Positions 1 to 8,576 of a DNA stretch of 64,000 bases are shown here, piece after piece (positions within the stretch are counted from its first letter, which is position 1; the number at the start of each line of letters is the position of its first letter). The DNA lies in assembly GCA_015486075.1 (NCBI GenBank), contig WFSG01000005.1, positions 1 to 64,000 on the forward strand, in the 5' to 3' direction. The stretch comes from Deltaproteobacteria bacterium. GTDB taxonomy: Bacteria; Desulfobacterota; Desulfomonilia; UBA1062. The translations under genes were made by a program, and so were the position numbers. Under the pieces are notes generated by a model, which was given only the letters and a program-made list of their open reading frames with translations, searched no databases and had not been told where the DNA came from.

Positions 1-2
1 GA

Positions 3-152
3 ATATCGATAGGGCATCCAATTGGTTGCACTGGAGCAAGGATAGTAGTTGCCCTCATGAATGAAATGAGGAGAAGAAACGTAGAACTGGGACTTGCCAC
101 ACTTTGCATCGGAGGCGGCCAAGGAATGGCCATGGCCATTGAGGCTGTATAA
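3..152 (+). CDS. Thiolase family protein, C-terminal end (5' part outside window)
   Basis: This is the last 49 codons of an acetyl-CoA acetyltransferase/3-ketoacyl-CoA thiolase, which makes or cleaves acetoacetyl-CoA or longer 3-ketoacyl-CoAs. The fragment holds two hallmark motifs: GHPIG with the catalytic His, followed by GARI, and CIGGGQG with the Cys that acts as acid/base, just before the stop. The normal C-terminus of the family is therefore complete and only the window edge truncates it. It is one of only four plus-strand genes in the left arm. The family is secure; chain-length specificity cannot be judged from this piece. Confidence 0.9.
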   Translation: MSIGHPIGCTGARIVVALMNEMRRRNVELGLATLCIGGGQGMAMAIEAV

Positions 153-160
153 AATGCATA

Positions 161-190
161 TAAAAAGGGCCCTCAAAGAGGGCCCTCAAA
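161..190 (-). terminator. Intrinsic terminator of the subtilase gene
   Basis: On the minus strand the arms AGGGCCCTC and GAGGGCCCT flank a TTT loop and are followed directly by a run of five T. It lies 17 bases past the stop of the minus-strand protease gene. Read on the plus strand, after the thiolase stop, there is no T run, so it should work mainly for the protease transcript. Confidence 0.85.
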
Positions 191-202
191 GGGGAGTATA
201 GT

Positions 203-1585
203 TCAGATGTCGGCTCTTGGTGAGCCAACAGATGGAATTAGCACCAAGACGAGTATAAGCACTATTAAACAAGGATTTGCTGGTGTTTTCTCCGAGATAC
301 CTATCATGCACATGCCACCGCCGCCACCACCTCCCTCGCCTGCAACTAGAGTGGGTGCTTTGCCTACCATATTGGCCGTGCTTGGTGGATCAGACGCCTG
401 GTCTGAGGGGAGCGCATGTTCGGGCGTACCAAGTAGTGCATTATATGCATTAATGCAACCACCGCAATCAAGCAATTTATCAGAGTAATTGTCTGCCATA
501 ACCGAGGTCCTTAGAATCCTGTCCCTCACATCACTATAAACCATACCCGGATTTTCGCTTTCTACCATGGCCGCGATTGCAGTTACAAACGGAGCGGCAA
601 ACGATGTACCGCAAGCCCAGTTTACATAGGCATCACCTATAGTGGTTGTTACGATACCAACACCCGGAGCCGCGATATCCACAGTATTTAGGCCATAATT
701 AGAGAAACTGGCCAGTTCGTCATACCTGTCCATGGCTGCAACGGTTATAATGTTATCCAGGTTATAGTTAGATGGGTAGTGGTCATGGGTGTCATTATCC
801 TCCGAGGAGTTTCCAGCCGAGGTAACAAACAGCACGCCATGATCCCTTGCATACTTGATGGCATCCTCTAGAGCGTTGGAGAAAGAATCAAATCCCCAGC
901 TTGCATTTATGATGTCTGCGCCGTGATCAACCGCATAATATATGGCATCCACGGCATCAGATACATAGCCAGAACAGTCATCGTTCTTTTCTTCCATGAA
1001 TTTTAAAGGCATTATCTTTATAGGTACATCCCAATCTACACCCGCCGTACCTTCGTTGTTATTACCAATCGCACCTATGATCCCACACACCTCGGTGCCG
1101 TGCCCGGCGTTATCCTCGGGCTCGGCATCGTTGTTTGCAAAATCGTATCCACTTACAAGCATGCCATTGAGATCAGGATGCTGAATATCAACCCCTGAGT
1201 CAATCACGGCAATAACTACCTCTGAACCCGGCGGCTCGCTTCCAATAAAATCCCAAGCTAGATCTAGATCTACATCTACCCATTCGTCTTCACTGTAGGG
1301 CCAATCATTGGGCACCTGCTCAGGCCTTATCACGTAATCAGGTTCTGCATACTCAACATCCTTCAAATTACTCAGGTCGTTCAGGGCCTTTTTGACATCA
1401 TCAACCGCGAGCCTTACCGGCCTGCCCTCTTCAGATATACCTGATGCCACGTAACTTTCGGCAAGGCTACTAGATGGTCTGAACTTTACTATGATTGACC
1501 CGGGTCTATAATCTGCACCCATGGATACCTGCGATACCATGAATAATATCAGTACTCCGATTATTACTCTGGATGTAAGCCTCAT
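203..1585 (-). CDS. Secreted subtilisin-like serine protease (S8) with C-terminal Cys/hydrophobic anchor-like tail
   Basis: A secreted peptidase of 460 residues. Residues 1-23 form a signal peptide. About 25-90 is a fervidolysin-type inhibitor prodomain ending near YAEPDYV. The S8 catalytic domain spans about 110-385 with Asp129 (VIDSG), His162 (GHGTEV), oxyanion Asn259 (SAGNS) and Ser328 (GTSFAAP), so it should be active. A Pro/Ser/Ala-rich linker leads into a run of seven Gly (418-424), then Met, Cys426, a second Cys439 and a hydrophobic segment (439-450) ending SPRADI. That tail resembles the Gly-rich, Cys-containing C-terminal sorting signals (JDVT-, Synerg- and Myxo-CTERM style), but lacks the usual basic end. 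The ATG is preceded by a G-rich Shine-Dalgarno. Its own terminator suggests a single-gene transcript. Confidence 0.93.
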   Translation of the reverse strand: MRLTSRVIIGVLILFMVSQVSMGADYRPGSIIVKFRPSSSLAESYVASGISEEGRPVRLAVDDVKKALNDLSNLKDVEYAEPDYVIRPEQVPNDWPYSEDEWVDVDLDLAWDFIGSEPPGSEVVIAVIDSGVDIQHPDLNGMLVSGYDFANNDAEPEDNAGHGTEVCGIIGAIGNNNEGTAGVDWDVPIKIMPLKFMEEKNDDCSGYVSDAVDAIYYAVDHGADIINASWGFDSFSNALEDAIKYARDHGVLFVTSAGNSSEDNDTHDHYPSNYNLDNIITVAAMDRYDELASFSNYGLNTVDIAAPGVGIVTTTIGDAYVNWACGTSFAAPFVTAIAAMVESENPGMVYSDVRDRILRTSVMADNYSDKLLDCGGCINAYNALLGTPEHALPSDQASDPPSTANMVGKAPTLVAGEGGGGGGGMCMIGISEKTPANPCLIVLILVLVLIPSVGSPRADI

Positions 1586-1721
1586 AACCTATACCCCCCT
1601 TAAGGAGATATAGGGCAAAGCTAATGCCACAATTTTGACTACATATCTTGGGATAAAATATCAGTTTATACAACTGGTTATACATAACAACGGAAACATA
1701 GTCTATCTTTTGACAATTACC

Positions 1722-1745
1722 TTTGCGTAATCTTAATTACACAAA
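1722..1745. repeat. 10-bp inverted repeat upstream of the protease gene
   Basis: TTTGCGTAAT, CTTA spacer, ATTACACAAA: ten-base arms with a single G.U-type mismatch and a four-base loop. It sits about 135 bases upstream of the protease start and just beyond the end of ksgA. No T run follows on either strand, so an ordinary terminator is unlikely; an operator or an RNA hairpin at the end of the ksgA transcript are both possible. Confidence 0.45.
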
Positions 1746-1778
1746 AGTAGTTCTGGTTACAATTAGGTAGACCCTCAA

Positions 1779-2576
1779 TCAGGTTTGCTGGATCCTTTTG
1801 TATACCCGAGCTATTCTGTAAAAATCTCCAGGAGAAAGGGCTTGAGGCCTTGATGTCAAGTCTATACGGGCAATCCTTGCAATCTCTTCTAGTCTCACCT
1901 GGTCAACGCCATCAAGGTTTACAAGAGAATTCTTGAGCATCTTCCTTCTAAAGCTAAAACATGCAAACACCACTTTTTTAAATAAAGACATATCCATGTC
2001 ATCCGGCAAATCTCTCTGCTTTGGCAAAAGTTTTAACACCATTGAATCTACCTTGGGTCTTGGGTAAAAGTTCTTCGGGCCTACTATAAAGCCTGGCACG
2101 GTATTAAATACTATACCCGCAATCACGCTCAGTGCAGAATATGTATGCGATCCTGGGTCTGCACAGATTCTTAGCCCCACTTCTTTTTGAACCATAATCA
2201 CAATCTCGGAAAAATAGCCAGGATTATTCACTAGTTTCATTAACACCTTTGAAACTATGTTATACGGTAGGTTAGCTACTAGCTTCGACCACCTAGGTAC
2301 AAGGCCTTCCAATTCCATTTCAAGTATGTCGCCGTGGACTAATCTTACATTGCTAGCAATTTCAGAGTCGTCTGCAAGCAACCTGTAAAGGCCGTCATCC
2401 TTTTCCACAGCGACAACGCTACCTACCTTTCCTGACAGGACCATGGTAAGTACACCCCTACCTGGCCCTATCTCCAATACAGTATCTATCGGGTCCAGTG
2501 CTGCAAATTCTGCTATTCTTGTTGCTATCTCGGAATTAAGAAGAAAATTCTGCCCAAGGGAACGCTTAGGTCTCAT
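1779..2576 (-). CDS. rsmA: 16S rRNA (adenine1518/1519-N6)-dimethyltransferase
   Basis: RsmA/KsgA transfers four methyl groups from SAM to two adjacent adenines in the 3' terminal hairpin of 16S rRNA, late in small-subunit assembly. The protein starts MRPKRSLGQNFL, the family's N-terminal signature. It has the SAM motif EIGPGRG (about 35-41) and the catalytic NLPYN motif (about 102-106), with a C-terminal helical domain carrying SFRRKMLKN. The chosen ATG overlaps the tsaD stop as ATGA and has AGGTGG eight bases upstream; an upstream GTG at 2588 would add four residues. It is the downstream gene of a tsaD-rsmA pair. Confidence 0.96.
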   Translation of the reverse strand: MRPKRSLGQNFLLNSEIATRIAEFAALDPIDTVLEIGPGRGVLTMVLSGKVGSVVAVEKDDGLYRLLADDSEIASNVRLVHGDILEMELEGLVPRWSKLVANLPYNIVSKVLMKLVNNPGYFSEIVIMVQKEVGLRICADPGSHTYSALSVIAGIVFNTVPGFIVGPKNFYPRPKVDSMVLKLLPKQRDLPDDMDMSLFKKVVFACFSFRRKMLKNSLVNLDGVDQVRLEEIARIARIDLTSRPQALSPGDFYRIARVYKRIQQT

Positions 2577-3634
2577 GGAATCTTCCACCTGGACAAGGCA
2601 TTCATGGACAGATCAGAGACATGGCCTTCAATAAAATACCTTATACTTGCAATACCTATCATGGCAGCGTTATCTGTGCAAAACTTTTTATCAGGTATAA
2701 CAAGGTCTATACCATGTGACTTTGAGATAGCAGCCAAACGGTTCCTCAGGCGGAAGTTGGATGCAACCCCTCCTGTTACCACAAGCCTTTCCATGTCAAA
2801 ATCCTTCAAGGCCTTAAGTGCCTTTGTCTCGAGTACATCAAAGACCGCTTCCTGGAAGGCCCGGGCTATCATAGGTATATAATGTCCCTTACCCTTTTTG
2901 GGGGACATCCTCCTAGGTAACCCCGAAAACCCCAATCCCTTCTCCGGGAATATGTCTAATTCCATTACAAGCCTTAACACTGCAGTCTTTAGACCGGAAA
3001 AGCTGAAATTATAAGTACCGTCTGATATCATGGGCCTTGGTAGGGTAATCTCATTGCTATCATCAGCAACCTTTCCAGAGATACGTTCTATCTCTATGCC
3101 ACCAGGATAGCCTAGGCCAAGAAGTTTAGAAACCTTATCAAATGCCTCGCCAGCAGCATCGTCTAAGGTATGCCCTATTTCCTCGACTCTATCCGGTCCA
3201 ATGACACGGTACATAGAGGTATGCCCCCCGGATATGACCATGCCTATGTAAGGATATCTAGGCTCATTCTCAATCCATGCTGCATTTAGGTGTCCTTCAA
3301 GGTGATTGATACCGCATACAGGGATCCCTAGACCATAGGAAAGGCCCTTGGCAAATGATATGCCTACTAGGAGTGCACCCACAAGTCCGGGACCCTGCGT
3401 TACAGCAATACCATCAAGTTCGCCTAAGGAAATTGATGCATCTTCAATGGCCAAATCAATTGTTGGACGTATAAGTTCTATATGTCTCCTCGATGCTATC
3501 TCTGGTACAACACCGCCAAAAGGCGCATGGTCTGATATTTGGGATACAACCACATTGGAGAGCACACGCCTGTTGTCTCCAACAACAGCTGCAGCAGTCT
3601 CATCGCATGAGGTCTCTATTGCAAGAATGTACAT
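2573..3634 (-). CDS. tsaD: tRNA N6-adenosine threonylcarbamoyltransferase
   Basis: TsaD (Kae1/Gcp) transfers the threonylcarbamoyl group from TC-AMP to A37 of ANN-decoding tRNAs, working with TsaB and TsaE. The 353-residue length is normal. The ASKHA-fold start LAIETSCDET is at about 4-13. Metal ligands H111 and H115 lie in NHLEGH. The conserved VTQGPGL and VVTGGVASN motifs are present, with a final metal-binding Asp in FCTDNAAMI. It is translationally coupled to rsmA through an ATGA overlap. A TrmO-like enzyme at 38.6 kb would methylate the same modified base. Confidence 0.97.
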   Translation of the reverse strand: MYILAIETSCDETAAAVVGDNRRVLSNVVVSQISDHAPFGGVVPEIASRRHIELIRPTIDLAIEDASISLGELDGIAVTQGPGLVGALLVGISFAKGLSYGLGIPVCGINHLEGHLNAAWIENEPRYPYIGMVISGGHTSMYRVIGPDRVEEIGHTLDDAAGEAFDKVSKLLGLGYPGGIEIERISGKVADDSNEITLPRPMISDGTYNFSFSGLKTAVLRLVMELDIFPEKGLGFSGLPRRMSPKKGKGHYIPMIARAFQEAVFDVLETKALKALKDFDMERLVVTGGVASNFRLRNRLAAISKSHGIDLVIPDKKFCTDNAAMIGIASIRYFIEGHVSDLSMNALSRWKIP

Positions 3635-3790
3635 CAGCCCACCTCTTGTCTTTGTGACTAACTATCAAGTACTCATAATATCACAGAGAGAAGGGCTAAG
3701 GAAACAGGCATCCTTACTTAAGAACATGCCATGCAGGGCTTACCTTATGTGACGGACGGAACGGAATAGATAAGAAAACTTTTTATCATA

Positions 3791-4477
3791 TCACTTTGAA
3801 GAAACTTCTTCCCTTGGCATGGAGTGTACCAATCTGAGTTTGCCAGAACTATCAAATACATAAAAAGTCACATTATCCCACCTGCTTAACCTTGATGGTA
3901 TATGTATCACCATCTGTTTATAGTTATGTATAGTGAAGGGAAGGCCCCTATCAGGAATAGAAGGAACACCTCCATCCATGGCCACTGGTGGATAGCTAAC
4001 ATATCGCCCTCCCCCATGGAAAACGGCAAATAAATGCCCACTCGCTACCTCTTGCACCTTAATATTAACCACCTTAAGCATGATTTTTGTATCTGTTATA
4101 CTTATATCTTGGAGGCCTACAGTGGGTGGATATACCTTTGGCGCCTTTGTTATCTCCTTTATTACTATCCTCTGTCCGTCAATCGCGGGAGCCACCTGTT
4201 TTTTCAGCGATATTATCTCCTCGTCCTTGCGGGCTATCTCCACGTTCAATGCCTTTATCTCTCCAACCTGGGCCTCAATCCTTGTTCTTAAATCACGGTT
4301 TACCCTGTATGAATCTATAACCAGGTATGTAAGTACTAAGAGCCCTATTACTAGCACAAGAAAACCCAATACTATGACCCTCAGGAACCCAGGACCCATG
4401 TTAAGGATAGGCTTGCCACCTGTTGTGCTTACTATCATAACATGATACGGTCCGTCGCTTTTCATAGCCTTCGCCAT
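3791..4477 (-). CDS. Membrane-anchored coiled-coil protein of unknown function
   Basis: I do not recognise a named family. The 228-residue protein has a short cytoplasmic N-terminus, one membrane segment at about 33-54, a probable coiled coil at about 58-95 rich in alternating Glu/Lys/Ile, and a C-terminal periplasmic domain (about 115-228) with beta-type alternation. Its start overlaps the end of the L,D-transpeptidase gene upstream by 16 bases, so the two are almost certainly co-translated. The inference is an envelope scaffold working with that transpeptidase. A weak analogy to bitopic envelope proteins such as TolA- or PilN-like anchors cannot be confirmed. Confidence 0.7.
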   Translation of the reverse strand: MAKAMKSDGPYHVMIVSTTGGKPILNMGPGFLRVIVLGFLVLVIGLLVLTYLVIDSYRVNRDLRTRIEAQVGEIKALNVEIARKDEEIISLKKQVAPAIDGQRIVIKEITKAPKVYPPTVGLQDISITDTKIMLKVVNIKVQEVASGHLFAVFHGGGRYVSYPPVAMDGGVPSIPDRGLPFTIHNYKQMVIHIPSRLSRWDNVTFYVFDSSGKLRLVHSMPREEVSSK

Positions 4478-5763
4478 CTCTCCTTAATGATATAGAACCT
4501 GTGATCTTTTCTTACCAGATCGAGTTTTTTTACACCCACGTCACTGTACCTGTCAGAGGAGAATGTCTGTTTTGCCACCACGTGCCAGTACACGCCGTCG
4601 CGTAAACTCCTTATATTTTCAAATGTTATAGTTATATCCTTGTAGCCAGAGAGATGCTTTGCCTTTTCCTTGAAAAAATGCTCTCTTTCTGGGAAGGAAT
4701 CCAGATAAAACGTTGCCATAGTCTTCATGTCCTTGGATATCCACGCGTTTCGCCAATTGTCTATGAAGGCATATAACTCCCTTTCAAGGCGTGTATCTAG
4801 ATGCCTAGCAACTGTTGTCCATTTCCTAGCCATATTAATAGGTACGAACTGTTCTGCAAGGATAGCTGGCTTGTTTCCATTGTGAGTGATGTAAACAAAT
4901 TTCACCCCTTTTGTGCGAAAATGGTCACCCGAAAAATCTTCCAAGAAAACAGCTAGCGCATATTTCTTTGAATCTATTATCCTTATCCCGTCGGTATCTA
5001 TGGAGATTATGCTATACTTTCTGAACAACCTTTTTTTCCTCTCCAGGAATTTATCAAGCGTGTAATTACTAGCCCATCTGAATTTGGGAGAATAGCAAGC
5101 CCTGAACCCTTTTAAATCCTTAGACTCCCATGTCCTCAGCCATTTACTGACAAAGGCTTTATATATTGCTGCTCTTTTTTTAAGATCATCTCTCGTCGAA
5201 TAAGTGACATGATCAAATACAACAATAGGGGTCCAGTACCTGTACAGGTAGCGAGACAGACCCTTGAGATCGTAATTGGCAAGCGAGATACAACCATGCG
5301 TATCTCTTGTGCTCAGGGGAAATTCCCTCCCATGAATCCATATACCGTCCCCATCCCTCATATCTATCTTATCAACAGGATTAGGATAGTTGAGCACATA
5401 TGCCCTCCATCCATAATACTTAGGCAAGTGATCTCCATTTATTATTGCCCTGAAGAAGTAAATCCCCTCGGGCGTGCGGTTATCTCCTTTTTGTACCTTG
5501 TCACCCGGGTTTTTGCCTGTTGCACATGGAAAGGTTTTTAACCTGTCCAGCCCCCTATAAACATAAAGCTTCTGCAAAGATTTATTAACTAGGACTGTAT
5601 AACTATTATGGTCTACATCCATTAAAGCACATGGTACACCTCCTGCGTACAACAGACGGGGAAGACACCATAACATGCACACAAACAAAAACCAGTACTT
5701 CACACGTCGTCTACCCATAGGTACATATTTGTAAACGTAATTTAACCTGTCATTAAAGTACAT
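4462..5763 (-). CDS. L,D-transpeptidase (YkuD) with two NTF2-like domains
   Basis: A periplasmic peptidoglycan cross-linking or lipoprotein-attaching enzyme. After a basic stretch and hydrophobic export segment (about 20-40), the YkuD domain covers about 50-180 with IHG (His144) and the catalytic THGCIS motif (His156, Cys158). The rest (about 190-433) holds two copies of an NTF2/SnoaL-like fold, each opening with a Trp-rich helix: FVSKWLRTWESKDLKGF near 195 and FIDNWRNAWISKDMKTM near 337. This duplicated tail resembles DUF4440-type substrate or ligand pockets seen behind some L,D-transpeptidases of this group. The second possible start, Met16, would shorten the pre-signal region. Confidence 0.9.
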   Translation of the reverse strand: MYFNDRLNYVYKYVPMGRRRVKYWFLFVCMLWCLPRLLYAGGVPCALMDVDHNSYTVLVNKSLQKLYVYRGLDRLKTFPCATGKNPGDKVQKGDNRTPEGIYFFRAIINGDHLPKYYGWRAYVLNYPNPVDKIDMRDGDGIWIHGREFPLSTRDTHGCISLANYDLKGLSRYLYRYWTPIVVFDHVTYSTRDDLKKRAAIYKAFVSKWLRTWESKDLKGFRACYSPKFRWASNYTLDKFLERKKRLFRKYSIISIDTDGIRIIDSKKYALAVFLEDFSGDHFRTKGVKFVYITHNGNKPAILAEQFVPINMARKWTTVARHLDTRLERELYAFIDNWRNAWISKDMKTMATFYLDSFPEREHFFKEKAKHLSGYKDITITFENIRSLRDGVYWHVVAKQTFSSDRYSDVGVKKLDLVRKDHRFYIIKERWRRL

Positions 5764-5810
5764 AAAAACACCCGTAAATCAAACATATTAAACATGGTAG
5801 CCATAAAACC

Positions 5811-6347
5811 TTAAATAGTTTGCCTGTCAAACAAGGTCTCAATCTTATAGCCCAGATCTTCTATCCTAGACCTTCCACCTTCCATGCGATCAAAAACTGC
5901 AACTACCATGTCAACTACCAGGCCCTCTTCTAGTGACCTTTCTATAGCCTTTTCCGTACTTGCTCCTGTTGTAATAACATCTTCCACAATAACGACCCTC
6001 TGGCCGGATTTTATAGGACCCTCTATCCACTTTTGTGTCCCATGTGTTTTTTGTTCTTTTCTCACTATGAAAGAACGCAGGTGCCTTCCAGCGCCCAGTG
6101 CTACAAGGCTTGTGGCAACTGCAATTGGGTCTGCTCCAAGGGTCATTCCCCCAATGGCATCCACATCCCTGTCCCTTATCATGTCAAAGATTATGGACCC
6201 TATAAGATATGCGCCCTTTGGATTCAGCGTTACCATGCGGAGATCAACGTAAAGATCAGACACCTTTCCCGAAGACAGGACAAATCTACCCCATCTCAGT
6301 GCATCTCTTAATATAAGATCTTTAAGGGCTTCATACTTTTCATGCAT
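5811..6347 (-). CDS. pyrE: Orotate phosphoribosyltransferase
   Basis: PyrE joins orotate to PRPP to give orotidine 5'-monophosphate in de novo pyrimidine synthesis. The 178-residue type I phosphoribosyltransferase carries the PRPP-binding loop VVIVEDVITTGAS at about 118-130 and the catalytic-loop segment RKEQKTHGTQKWIEG at about 96-110, with Lys98/Lys100. Its start overlaps the end of purB by eight bases, so pyrimidine and purine steps share one transcript. Confidence 0.95.
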   Translation of the reverse strand: MHEKYEALKDLILRDALRWGRFVLSSGKVSDLYVDLRMVTLNPKGAYLIGSIIFDMIRDRDVDAIGGMTLGADPIAVATSLVALGAGRHLRSFIVRKEQKTHGTQKWIEGPIKSGQRVVIVEDVITTGASTEKAIERSLEEGLVVDMVVAVFDRMEGGRSRIEDLGYKIETLFDRQTI

Positions 6348-7638
6348 CCTTGAAAACCCTCATAAAGATTGTATCAACGTGCTTCAGGTGATGTGATGTA
6401 TCGATTAGTTCGTCTAGCTTCTCTCTACCGAGGATCTTCATAATATCTCTATCCTGTGACAAAAATGCCTTAAAATCACCCTTGCCCTCCCATACTGGCA
6501 AGGCGTTTCTCTGTACCCAGCTATAGGCCGTATCCCTTGCAACACCATTTTCAACAAGAGCTAACAGCACATCCTGTGATGCCCACAGTCCTTTTGTTAT
6601 CCCTATATTTCTCTTCATGTTATCAGGATAAACCACAAGGCCATCTACAATACTCTTTAACCTTACAAGAGCAAAATCAAGTAACGTTGTTGCATCAGGG
6701 CCTATAACACGTTCCACACTTGAGTGACTTATATCTCTCTCATGCCACAAAGCCACGTTCTCCATTGATGAAAGGGCATAGCCCCTTAGTAGGCGGGCAA
6801 GACCTGTTATATTTTCCGATAAAACCGGGTTCTTCTTGTGAGGCATGGCTGAAGAGCCTTTCTGCCCCTTGCCAAAAGGCTCCATCACCTCCAAGACCTC
6901 GGTACGCTGAAGGTGCCTTATTTCAATGGCTATTTTTTCAATGCTCGATCCTATAATAGCTAGTGTGGTAAAAAATTGTGCGTGCCTATCACGCTGCAGG
7001 ATCTGCGTGCTTACTGGTGCTGGCTTTAAACCTAGACTGGAGCACACCCTTGCCTCTACCTCAGGGGGCACATGCGCAAACGTGCCCACAGCACCCGAGA
7101 TCTTGCCATACGAAATATTATCCATTGCAGAGCGCATCCTCTCCAGGTTCCTCGCCATCTCAGAATAATACAGTGCAAATTTCAACCCAAAGCTGGTGGG
7201 TTCTGCGTGCACCCCATGAGACCTGCCCATTACCAAGGTGTCCTTATACTTAAATGCCATGTCCTTGAGAGAAACCATGAGGCCCTCTATATCCTGGACA
7301 AGAATCTCGGCACTTTCTCTTAAAAGAAGTGCATACGCTGTATCCAGCACGTCTGAGGAGGTAATACCCATGTGTATGTACCTTGCATCCTCGCCCACAT
7401 ACTCTGCAACGCAACTCACAAAGGCAATCACATCATGTTGGGTTATACTTTCGATCTCTAATATACGATTGATGTCAAAACGTGCTTTCTTTTTTATGTT
7501 CTCCAGGCTTTTGGCCGGCACCTTGCCTATCTCTGACCATGCCTCGCACACAGCGATCTCAACATCTAGCCATTTCTGATACTTATTTTGCTCTGACCAT
7601 ATCTCGGCCATTGGCCTACGGGTGTATCTAGCTATCAA
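6340..7638 (-). CDS. purB: Adenylosuccinate lyase
   Basis: PurB removes fumarate from SAICAR and from adenylosuccinate, acting twice in purine synthesis. The 432-residue protein has the superfamily signature GSSAMPHKKNP at 261-271, whose flexible loop holds the catalytic Ser. It also has TSSDVLDTA (about 93-101) and the conserved His in RSHGVHAEPT (about 139-148). It overlaps pyrE downstream by eight bases and the GGDEF-domain gene upstream by four, indicating an operon running from the signalling gene through purB to pyrE. Confidence 0.97.
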   Translation of the reverse strand: MIARYTRRPMAEIWSEQNKYQKWLDVEIAVCEAWSEIGKVPAKSLENIKKKARFDINRILEIESITQHDVIAFVSCVAEYVGEDARYIHMGITSSDVLDTAYALLLRESAEILVQDIEGLMVSLKDMAFKYKDTLVMGRSHGVHAEPTSFGLKFALYYSEMARNLERMRSAMDNISYGKISGAVGTFAHVPPEVEARVCSSLGLKPAPVSTQILQRDRHAQFFTTLAIIGSSIEKIAIEIRHLQRTEVLEVMEPFGKGQKGSSAMPHKKNPVLSENITGLARLLRGYALSSMENVALWHERDISHSSVERVIGPDATTLLDFALVRLKSIVDGLVVYPDNMKRNIGITKGLWASQDVLLALVENGVARDTAYSWVQRNALPVWEGKGDFKAFLSQDRDIMKILGREKLDELIDTSHHLKHVDTIFMRVFKDA

Positions 7639-8564
7639 TCGGACCTCCTCCTGTCCACCATGTAATTGCTACCCTCAAGAGCCTTTATGTATTTCTTTAT
7701 CTCTGTAATGTCGCTGGATACCTCTCCGTAATGCCTGTACCTCTTCCCCTGATTCAATACCACTGCTATGGAAATGGTCATTATATTAAACCTGAGAGTA
7801 TTCCCTGCCCTATCCTTTGATATTATTTCCCCTGCCTTGAGATCTTCATCATTATAAAAACTCCTGACAACCATGTCAAATTTATTGATAATATCCTCGC
7901 ATACCTTGCGAATATCCCCTATAGGGCATATAAAAACAAAATCATCTCCTCCAATATGTCCTACGAAAGAGTGATCCAACTTGTATTCACTAATCGTATT
8001 TGTAATGATTCTTGCAGTGGCAAGAATGACCTCGTCCCCACTACTGAATCCATACCTGTCATTGAATGGTTTAAAGTTGTCTATATCAACCCATGCAATA
8101 GCAACTTCAATACCCTCATCCAGCACCGCCTGTATACGCCTTATTATTGACTCATTACCAGGAAGCCTCGTCAGAGGATTTGTATCCAGAGCAGCATGTC
8201 GCCTTGAAAGGATGAACCTTATCCTTCTGTCCAATATTTCAGGACCGCTGTCTAGGACAATAAAATCGTCTACGATAACACCACCTTTAACAAGCAGGCC
8301 AGCGGGATCGTTGCTCTTTATAACAGCAACGATGGGGAGATGGCCATATACAGTATTCTCCCTGAGTGCATTTACACTATTACCTGTATCTCCTGCCAAG
8401 ATTCCGGAATCGACCAGTATAATGTCAGGCGGATCCGAGTAGAGATAAACCAAAATCTCGTTAGGATCGTCAACATATGTAACAACATCAAATATATTCT
8501 CTAGCACACCTGCTAGTTTGTTTTTTTTACCCTCTTTTTTGTTGCCCAAAAAAATGGCCTTCAT
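7635..8564 (-). CDS. GGDEF-domain protein with degenerate receiver-like N-terminus
   Basis: A probable diguanylate cyclase or c-di-GMP-related regulator of 309 residues. The first 125 residues look like a response-regulator fold with a candidate phospho-Asp in PDIILVDSG, but without the usual acidic pair at the start. The GGDEF domain starts at NPLTRLPGN (about 128), has the metal-binding WVDIDNFK (about 158-165) and a GGDDF signature (HIGGDDFVF). GGDDF departs slightly from GG(D/E)EF; activity is plausible but unproven. It heads the operon containing purB and pyrE, and an HDOD gene lies 12 bases upstream, suggesting a signalling trio with the two genes at 8577-9783. Confidence 0.85.
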   Translation of the reverse strand: MKAIFLGNKKEGKKNKLAGVLENIFDVVTYVDDPNEILVYLYSDPPDIILVDSGILAGDTGNSVNALRENTVYGHLPIVAVIKSNDPAGLLVKGGVIVDDFIVLDSGPEILDRRIRFILSRRHAALDTNPLTRLPGNESIIRRIQAVLDEGIEVAIAWVDIDNFKPFNDRYGFSSGDEVILATARIITNTISEYKLDHSFVGHIGGDDFVFICPIGDIRKVCEDIINKFDMVVRSFYNDEDLKAGEIISKDRAGNTLRFNIMTISIAVVLNQGKRYRHYGEVSSDITEIKKYIKALEGSNYMVDRRRSD

Positions 8565-8576
8565 ATACGTTTCTCC

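Noticed and set aside
207-488. Plus-strand frame with a poly-proline stretch opposite the protease tail
   Set aside because: It is the complement of the poly-glycine run of the subtilase. The protease frame has clear family motifs and a signal peptide; the antisense frame has none.
7635-8564. GGDEF protein as catalytically dead because of GGDDF
   Set aside because: The change keeps an acidic residue at the key position, and the metal-binding Asp in VDID and the G-rich loop are intact, so inactivity cannot be asserted.
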